Part shown: positions 57,853 to 64,000 of the stretch, piece by piece | How the letters are laid out: the number at the start of each line of letters is the position of its first letter | Position numbering within the stretch: position 1 is the first letter of the stretch | DNA from: Nectonema munidae | Lineage: Eukaryota > Nematomorpha > Nectonematoida > Nectonematidae | Direction of reading: 5' to 3' | Assembly: GCA_030549495.1 (NCBI GenBank) | Contig: JAUIRK010000918.1 | Coordinates: 124,001-188,000, forward strand | DNA: 64,000 nucleotides | Program-made: the position numbers and the translations under genes | The notes under the pieces: generated by a model | What the model was told of the DNA's origin: nothing | Database searches by the model: none | The model's input: the letters and a program-made list of their open reading frames with translations, nothing else

Positions 57853-59420
57853 TGGAAAACTTTGAAACTGCTGCCAAACAAAACAATTACGAATCATGTA
57901 CAGAAGAAATTCAGCAAATTTTAGAAAACTTGAAATTTCCTTCCCATGTTGTGGCGTTTATAAAAGGTACGCTATTTTTTTCTTTCAAAATATATAATGT
58001 TTCATTTTAAGAAAATGAAATTAATGGGGTGTCTTTTTTGAATTTCCAAAAAGATGAGATTGAGAAAATAAGTTGCAATAAACTTGGTGTGGCTAAAAAA
58101 CTCAATCTTTTGTGAAAGGAAAAAACAGTTCTGAAGAAGTTTCCTTGGAGGAATCTATGCCAAATGTAGATAAGCAATCTGAAAATGGAAAAAGCGGACC
58201 TTGCTTTACCTTGCCATCTTTTTCAAAACCAATTCAAAGTCTTTTAGAGAAAGGAGATATTCTGAAGGAATTCAATAAATTCATAGAAGAGACCGCTTTT
58301 CACGTACTCTCATTAGTAAACTTTTGTAAGAAGGATGACTATAATATGCTCGGTCAGCGTTTATATAACCAATATCCTTGCATCTCTTTTCCTTACGGCA
58401 AAACTCCATGAGTAACTTCTTCAAATATTGAAAATATTTATCTAAAAGTATTTTTTATTAAGAGTTTTTTCACTTCTAAACTTTCTCAAAAAGTAAGAAA
58501 TTTAAGATGGAAATGGAAGGCGTATTCAAAAAAAGACAAAGCAGACATCTCAAAGATTTTTCAGAAATTTTGTAGAATTCCAACCTAGAGGTAAATATCA
58601 TAGTAAATTTTTTTTTGTATTGATTGTTTTTTAGAGAGACATTTTCACGGACTAACCGATCCAGATGCCTTGGATATTTTACAAAATGAAAGACATGATA
58701 AAGCAAAAATTTTCCTAGCAATGGAAGTTACTTTCTTACCAAGAAGAAAAGAAATTGAAGGAATGTTAGGTGCAACGATACATAACATAATCCAGAATTT
58801 CACATTTCTTAATAATATCGAAAATGTAAGCTTTTCTAGTTCAATATCTACTTTTTAAAAACTTATAATTTTTAGATCGAGAAAGAGTTTTTTCTGATGA
58901 AACCAGATCTCGACTGGGATTCTTTAAGTGAAAGCTGGAGCTTTTGTAAAACTAGAAAAAAATTTATTCAAAAGAATTGAATGTAATATACTCTCCCATG
59001 GAAAAAAATATTATTTTTCAAAATTTTTATATTAAGGTAAAGGAGGTCTCAATAAAAGATGAAAAATTTTAAAAATTATATTGTTTTGAAGTACTTAATT
59101 GATGTGACCAAAATGAACAATCAAAAAGGCTTTATACATGAACTAATAAATGAAAATGAGGTAATTTTCTTTATCAGATTTTTCTAATTTTAAATCTTTC
59201 TTTGTTTTAGAATGATGAATGTAGTCTAATCAGTGTAGGATGTCCTCCAAAATTACTTGTAACAATGAAGTAAAATCAACGAAAATTGTTGCTGACGGTT
59301 TAACTTTTGCATTGAATAAAGACTTGAAATAACAATGATTACATTAATCATGTTTTATTACGTGTTTGATTTAAACTACCCAAAGATTTTCAGTTTCTTG
59401 GATTCCTACAAGAAATTCTA
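57853..59420 (+). pseudogene. SAMD3-like gene (locus 3), inside the TIR element
   Basis: Exon 1 (57853-57966): MENFETAAKQNNYESC and IQQILENLKFPSHVVAFIK. After GT..AG, exon 2 (from 58013): ENEINGVSFLNFQKDEIEK and KLGVAKKLNLL; together a SAM domain. A frame slip near 58105 leads to 58112-58411: SFSKPIQSLLEKGDILKEF, FHVLSLVNFCKKDD and YNQYPCISFPYGKTP, where the closing tryptophan codon before GTAACT reads TGA. Next exons: SQKVRNLRWKWKAYSKKD (58483), then DILQNERHDKAKIF with AMEVTFLPRRKEIEGML (58634-58824), then FFLMKPDLDWDSLSESW (58876). Late pieces read VGCPPKLLVTMK (59237) and YYVFDLNYPKIF-like text (about 59355-59400). About four breaks. Known family: SAM-domain proteins often repeated in animal genomes; function unknown. 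Confidence 0.8.
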
Positions 59421-59699
59421 CTAAAAGACAAAGCACCCTACTACAAAAGCACAAGTCTAATAAAATTAGAAAAAAATACAATGAAGCTGCAGATATCTAT
59501 GTTACATGATTCATATAAACTTTTCTTCTTGTTTTAGCGAATTTGATTTTGGCAATAATTAGTTTTTTTCAAATTTTATTTATATTTGAACTTCAAGTGA
59601 GTCTCATTGCAATTTCATGAAGATTGTTAAAACAGACCAAATGTTTTGGTAGGTAGTTCTAATGCTTTCAATATACTGATTATTGAATCAAAACTTTTA

Positions 59700-59885
59700 A
59701 ATTCCAATCTAAACATGTTTAGAGATTACGCGTGAAAAACTTTCTTTTTATGTGTTTATAATTGTGTTTAGATTCTAAATGCTTCTTTCACAGTGTGAAC
59801 ACGTTTAGAGTTTACGCGTAAAAAAACTGTGACATTTTTTGTGTTTAGAATTGTGTTTAGATTCTAAACGCTGTTTTTACAGTAT
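59700..59885. repeat. GTTTAGA motif cluster downstream of SAMD3-like locus 3
   Basis: Contains aaacatgtttagagattacg, gtgtttagattctaaa twice and acacgtttagagtttacgcg. Resembles 48594-49265, which follows SAMD3-like locus 2. Confidence 0.65.
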
Positions 59886-59904
59886 AGTTTTTACTTATAA
59901 GTTT

Positions 59905-61816
59905 ATTAATAATTTCAATGATATTATCATGAAAAGAATGGGTAATGAAAGTTATATAAATAATAACGATGAAATATTGAAATTTTATTTTTTATTAATT
60001 TGTCTCCTGAAAGATATTCAAAGAATAAATAGCATCTAAAATCAAAAACGGAAAAGCAAATCAACCTTCTGAAAAGAATGTTTCAAATTTATGTTTTCCA
60101 AAATTATTTCAATTTTTAAAAAGAAGATATGTTAGAAGTAGAATAATAAGACTTAATAATTTCAATTATATTATCATGAAAAGAATGAAAGTTATATAAA
60201 TAATAACGATGAAATATTGTAATTTTATTTTTCCAATATATTTATTTTTTATTAATTTGTCTCCTGAAAGATATTCAAAGAATAAATAGCATCTAAAATC
60301 AAAAACCGAAAAGCAAATCAACCTTCTGAAAAGAATGTTTCAAATTTATGTTTTCCAAAATTATTTCAATTTTTAAAAAGAAGATATGTTAGAAGTAGAA
60401 TAATAAAAAAGAGATAAGTACTTAATAATTTCAATTATATTATCATGAAAATAAAACGTAATGAAAGTTATATAAATAATAAGGAGGAAATATGTAATTT
60501 TATATTTTCAATATATTTATTTTTTATTAATTTGTCTCCTGAAAGATATTCAAAGAATAAATAAAATCTAAACTCAAAACCGGAAACGCAAATCAACCTT
60601 CTGAAAAGAATGTTTCAAATTTATGTTTTCCAAAATTATTTCAATTTTTAAAAAGAAGATATGTTAGAAGTAGAATAATAAAAAAGAGATAAGTACTTAA
60701 TAATTTCAATTATATTATCATGAAAAGAATGGGTAATGAAAGTTATATAAATAATAACGATAAAATATTGAAATTTTATTTTTTCAATATATTTATTTTT
60801 TTATTAATTTGTCTCCTCAAAATCGGAAAAGAAAATCAACTTTCTGAAAAGAATGTTTCAAATTTATGTTTTCCAAAATTATTTCAATTTTTAAAAAGAA
60901 GATATGTTAGAAGTAGAATAATAAAAAAGAATAAGTACTTAATAATTTCAATTATATTATCATGAAAAGAATGGGTAATGGAAGTTATATAAATAATAAC
61001 GATGAAATATTGAAATTTTATTTTTTCAATATATTTATTTTTTTATTAATTTGTCTCCTCAAAATCGGAAAAGAAAATCAACTTTCTGAAAAGAATGTTT
61101 CAAATTTATGTTTTCCAAAATTATTTCAATTTTTAAAAAGATATGTTAGAAGTAGAATAATAAAAAAGAATAAGTACTTAATAATTTCAATTATATTAAC
61201 ATGAAAAGAATGGTTAATGAAAGTTATATAAATAATAACGATGAAATATTGAAATTTTATTTTTTCAATATATTTATTTTTTAATAATTTGTCTCCTGGA
61301 AGATATTCAAAGAATAAATAGCATCTAAAATCCAAAACGGAAAAGCAAATCAACCTTGTGAAAATAATGTTTAAATTTATGTTTTCCAAAATTATTTCAA
61401 TTTTTAAAAAGAAGATATGTTAGAAGTAGAATAATAAAAAAGAATATGTACTTAATAATTTCAATTATATTATCATGAAAAGAATGGGTAATGGAAGTTA
61501 TATAAATAATAACGATGAAATATTGTAATTTTATTTTTTCAATATATTTATTTTTTATTAATTTGTCTCCTGAAAGATATTCAAAGAATAAATAAAATCT
61601 AAACTCAAAACCGAAAAAGCAAATCAACCTTCTGAAAATAATGTTTAAATTTGTTTTCCAAAATTATTTCAATTTTTAAAGAAGATATGTTAGAAGTAGA
61701 ATAATAAAAAAGAATAAGTACTTAATAATTTCAATTATATTATCATGAAAATAAAACGTAATGAAAGTTATATAAATAATAAGGAGGAAATATGGTAATT
61801 TTATTTTTTCAATATA
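59905..61816. repeat. Eight-unit tandem array, 240-280 bp per unit
   Basis: The phrase aataatttcaattatattat starts units near 59909, 60154, 60423, 60702, 60944, 61182, 61453 and 61724. Each unit holds catgaaaagaatgggtaatg, tttttattaatttgtctcct and gaagatatgttagaagtaga. Length differences come from a deleted stretch around aaagatattcaaagaataaa in some units. Repeating frames of 66-87 codons are by-products. Lies between the SAMD3-like gene and the right TIR. Confidence 0.93.
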
Positions 61817-61934
61817 TCAAAACTACCTAAACCGAATCTTTGCTAATCCGGGATTCTGTATATATCGAAAAAAATTGTAAGTCCCACTTTTACTTCTATA
61901 CATTCAATACCAATTTATCCTTAATAATCCGAAT
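61817..61934. other. Short segment with Tigger-like words
   Basis: Contains ccgaatctttgctaatccgg and ccttaataatccgaattgg, reminiscent of Tigger/pogo subterminal sequence. Too short to classify. Confidence 0.3.
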
Positions 61935-62196
61935 TGGTAATGTTGCACTATCCGTGCATTGATGAAAAGCAATTTTAATAGGAAAGAAGTTGTCCAATGA
62001 TATAATGCTTTCATATGTCAATCTTTTCTTGAATGCGATTATAGCTTGAGTATCGCACTATACGTGCATTGTAGCAAATACAGTATATGCCTATAGCTTG
62101 AGTATCGCACTATACGTGCATTGTAGCAAATACAGTCTATGCCTGCCTCCATAATACGAGTATATCTACATGATACACATATAGTGCGATGTAACG
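61935..62196. repeat. Right TIR of the SAM-carrying element
   Basis: Inverted match to 57706-57546 followed by 54448-54393. Contains a 52-bp tandem duplication (62041-62092 and 62093-62140) of the gtatcgcactatacgtgc segment that the left TIR has once. Shows the uninterrupted target site of the nested MULE. Confidence 0.88.
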
Positions 62197-62215
62197 TGTC
62201 TTATAATGTTGTAGA

Positions 62216-62411
62216 CAGTGGCGTAGCCAAAAAATGGAAGTTGGGGGGGGGGGGGGGGCATGCAAGGAATTTAGGGGGGCATGAAAGGAATTTAGGGGGG
62301 CAAGCATATTGGAAATAAAATTATTTGGGGGGGGGGGGGGGGGGCAGAAAAGGTATTTGGGGGGGGGGGGGGGGCACTGCCCCCCTTGCCCCCCCTCTGG
62401 CTACGCCATTG
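62216..62411. mobile_element. hAT MITE, short CAGTGGCGTAGCC family
   Basis: Starts cagtggcgtagccaa and ends tggctacgccattg. Perfect 8-bp duplication GTTGTAGA (62208-62215 and 62412-62419). 196 bp, most of it G-runs. Sits immediately outside the 54-62 kb element. Confidence 0.92.
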
Positions 62412-62419
62412 GTTGTAGA

Positions 62420-62740
62420 GGGTGATGTGTTTTAAGAAAGAGTGATGCGCACATAAAGAGCAACACACTCTGTGTTTCTCTCTCTTCACTACTATACACA
62501 TACACATACATACAAATTGAAGACCAGTATTATGGACAATACAGGCATAGTGCAACATGGACGAGATATTTAAAAAGAGGAAGTGATAAGACAATATTAA
62601 ATTTGTGCTGAAATTTTAATCAAGAGTTATTGAATTTTCAAGACGCAATAACATTTGTGAAATACCCTCTCCTTTACTGTTTTCATTTCAAAAGTTTGTT
62701 TTTCGCTTGTACTCTTTTCTCTCAAATGATTTCTTTTCAC
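62420..62740. other. Lead-in to the Merlin gene
   Basis: Non-coding. At 62520-62565 the words agtattatgg and aggcatagtgcaac echo the TIR vocabulary of the neighbouring element, perhaps a relic end. An acceptor-like tttcactcag lies just before the Merlin frame at 62746. Confidence 0.35.
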
Positions 62741-62746
62741 TCAGGA

Positions 62747-63692
62747 TTTGGCTTCTGATGATGCCATAGAGAGAGAGTCTTGGAATTATTGTTCCTTATC
62801 TGATGCTCTTAATTCAAATAACGGAACAATAGGAGTTCTAAAATGGATGGCTAAGCATGGCCTGATTAAAAATGTAGCAACATGCTCATGTGGTCACAGC
62901 ATGAATCTTATTAAACGAAAGGATGTGAAAGATGGTTTTCAGTGGTTTTGTGGTGTTTGCAAAAAAAGAAAGTCTGTTAGAACTGACTCCTTTTTCTACA
63001 ACTGCAATTTCGATTTGAAAAAAGCTCTACTTTTCATTTATGGCTGGACTAAAGATTATGCTCTGAAAAGTATTTTACATGAAAGTAGTTTAAACACTAG
63101 TACTCATAGTGGTGTAGATTGGAGCAATTACTGTAGACAAGTCTGTTCCAATTGGGTCACGAGCAATGAAATATGCATTGGTGGCTTCAATGAAGATTTT
63201 TCTCAAAAAATTGTGGAGATCGATGAAACCAAGTTTTTCCACAGGAAATACCATCGTGGCACGTATCGTGAAGGATATTGGGTTTTCAGAGGCATTGAGC
63301 GTGGGTCTAAGAAATGCTTTATGGTGGAAGTTCCTGATAGACGAGAGGAAACACTTTTTTGAGAAATTGTTAAGTATACTTTACCCGGAACGATTATTGT
63401 AAGCGATGGATGGTCTGCATATTCGAATATACAAAGAATAAATAATGGATGGTATGATCATTGGGTTGTCATAAATGAGAGAAACTTTGTTTCTCCTGAT
63501 AATGCAATAATCCACACTCAAAACATAGAAAATATGTGGATGAGGGTGAAAAGGAAGTTGAGAAGACAATTCGGAACTTCGAGTGCACTATTCTCATCGT
63601 ATTTGGACGAATTTATGTGGCGTAATGCTTTCTTCAATGTTGATGAATTCTCAAAATTTATTATAGCTATTAAAAATTTTCCATTACCATGA
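62747..63692 (+). pseudogene. Merlin transposase (IS1016/ISXO2-like DDE)
   Basis: One frame of about 314 codons with a single in-frame stop (TGA, 63360-63362). The N-terminal part has zinc-binding Cys pairs (ATCSCGHSMNL, WFCGVCKKRKSV) and the ISXO2-type helix region RTDSFFYNCNFDLKKALLF. Catalytic residues: KIVEIDETKFFHRKYHRG (first D), TIIVSDGWSAYS (second D) and HTQNIENMWMRVKRKLRR (E), giving the DDE triad of Merlin elements; the C-terminal YLDEFMWRNAFF is also typical. No methionine opens the frame; an acceptor-like cactcag just upstream suggests a 5' exon. Element ends not found, and the right end may lie beyond the window. Confidence 0.9.
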
Positions 63693-64000
63693 TCTTTTTT
63701 ATTTTTTTTAATAATAAAATTATTAAATGGTTGAATTTTGCCGAAAATAGATTAAAAAATTATTTTAAATAAAATATTTATTTTAAAATTATTTATTTAA
63801 AGATTTAATATAAATTTTTTTAAGATGAAATTATTTTAAATATTTATTTTCTATTTTTTTATTTCCTTAATAATAAATTCTTATTAATACTTTTTGGAAA
63901 ACTATTTTCTTGTAAAAAGCTTACGCTTTTTTATAGTTTAATTTTTTAGTGATTTTTTATAATTTTAATGACGTAGGAGCGCGAGGTTTTTTTAAAAAGT
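63693..64000. other. AT-rich window end
   Basis: No gene. tgacgtaggagcgcgagg at about 63968 resembles taacgtaggctcg near 57058, downstream of the MULE gene. It may be a shared terminal word or chance. Confidence 0.35.

Larger units (their letters stand above)
54393..62196 (+). mobile_element. Composite long-TIR element carrying a SAMD3-like gene
   Basis: The left terminus at 54393 (cgttacatcgcactatatgt) is inverted at 62196. Flanks GTCTTATAA at 54384-54392 and 62198-62206 form a 9-bp duplication, with one extra base on the right. The right TIR (61935-62196, about 210 bp not counting a 52-bp internal duplication at 62041-62140) matches inverted 54393-54448 joined to 57546-57706, because a MULE inserted between those two segments on the left. 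Subterminal words such as gcactatacgtgcattg repeat within the TIR. Without the MULE it is about 4.7 kb, with a SAMD3-like gene (57853-59420), a GTTTAGA cluster and an eight-unit repeat array. TSD length and long TIRs point to MULE-type transposition. No transposase of its own was seen. Confidence 0.85.

Noticed and set aside
59839-61627. Several repeated frames such as MKRMGNESYINNND
   Set aside because: Each comes from one unit of the eight-unit array; period and identity explain them.
62216-62411. G-quadruplex regulatory element
   Set aside because: The G-runs lie wholly inside a hAT MITE with a perfect TSD, so they are explained by the element.

Overview
The window is AT-rich animal DNA. 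It has introns with GT..AG borders and AT-rich interiors, and almost every recognisable reading frame belongs to a transposable element. The set (Tigger, piggyBac, hAT, Merlin, FLYWCH-type MULE, EN-RT LINEs, tRNA-derived SINEs, many MITEs, SAMD3-like and KRBA2-like genes) fits an invertebrate with a repeat-rich genome. I cannot name the species and see no convincing host gene. Most elements are decayed, but boundaries and target-site duplications (TSDs) survive well enough to read nesting order.

Layout. 65-5505: an element with ~195-bp terminal inverted repeats (TIRs), split by a 3.2-kb Tigger (2008-5244). 5776-9072: piggyBac A on the minus strand. 9.15-12.53 kb: L2/CR1-group LINE with a hAT MITE inside its RT. 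13.0-14.3 kb: hAT transposase relic. 14.5-15.7 kb: inverted-repeat element holding a hAT MITE. 15.7-21.15 kb: piggyBac B with two arrays of ~150-bp repeats. 21.2-21.8 kb: second piggyBac relic. 21.9-25.35 kb: nearly intact second LINE. 26.6-29.0 kb: ZMYM1-like hAT. 29.3-30.6 kb: piggyBac D. 31-34 kb: relics and SINEs. 34.56-38.23 kb: MULE N-terminus, an unclassified transposase-like gene, then a SAMD3-like gene. 38.8-46.2 kb: piggyBac C, interrupted by minisatellites, direct repeats and a long KRBA2-like integrase ORF. 46.65-48.3 kb: second SAMD3-like gene. 49.8-51.5 kb: 0.86-kb tandem duplication carrying piggyBac fragments. 51.9-54.3 kb: MITEs and a SINE. 54.39-62.20 kb: a composite element. 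62.7-63.7 kb: Merlin transposase.

The most interesting part is 54,393-62,196. An outer element with ~215-bp TIRs and a 9-bp TSD carries a multi-exon SAMD3-like gene and eight copies of a ~260-bp repeat, but no transposase of its own. A 3.1-kb MULE with an almost readable seven-exon FLYWCH/MULE transposase has inserted into the left TIR, making its own 8-bp TSD; the right TIR shows the uninterrupted site. Two more SAMD3-like loci lie in the window, one beside a MULE transposase fragment and another followed by the same GTTTAGA-rich sequence. This suggests a mobile family in which a SAM-domain protein is cargo or helper, mobilised by MULE-type transposases. That link is inference; the boundaries and genes are read directly.
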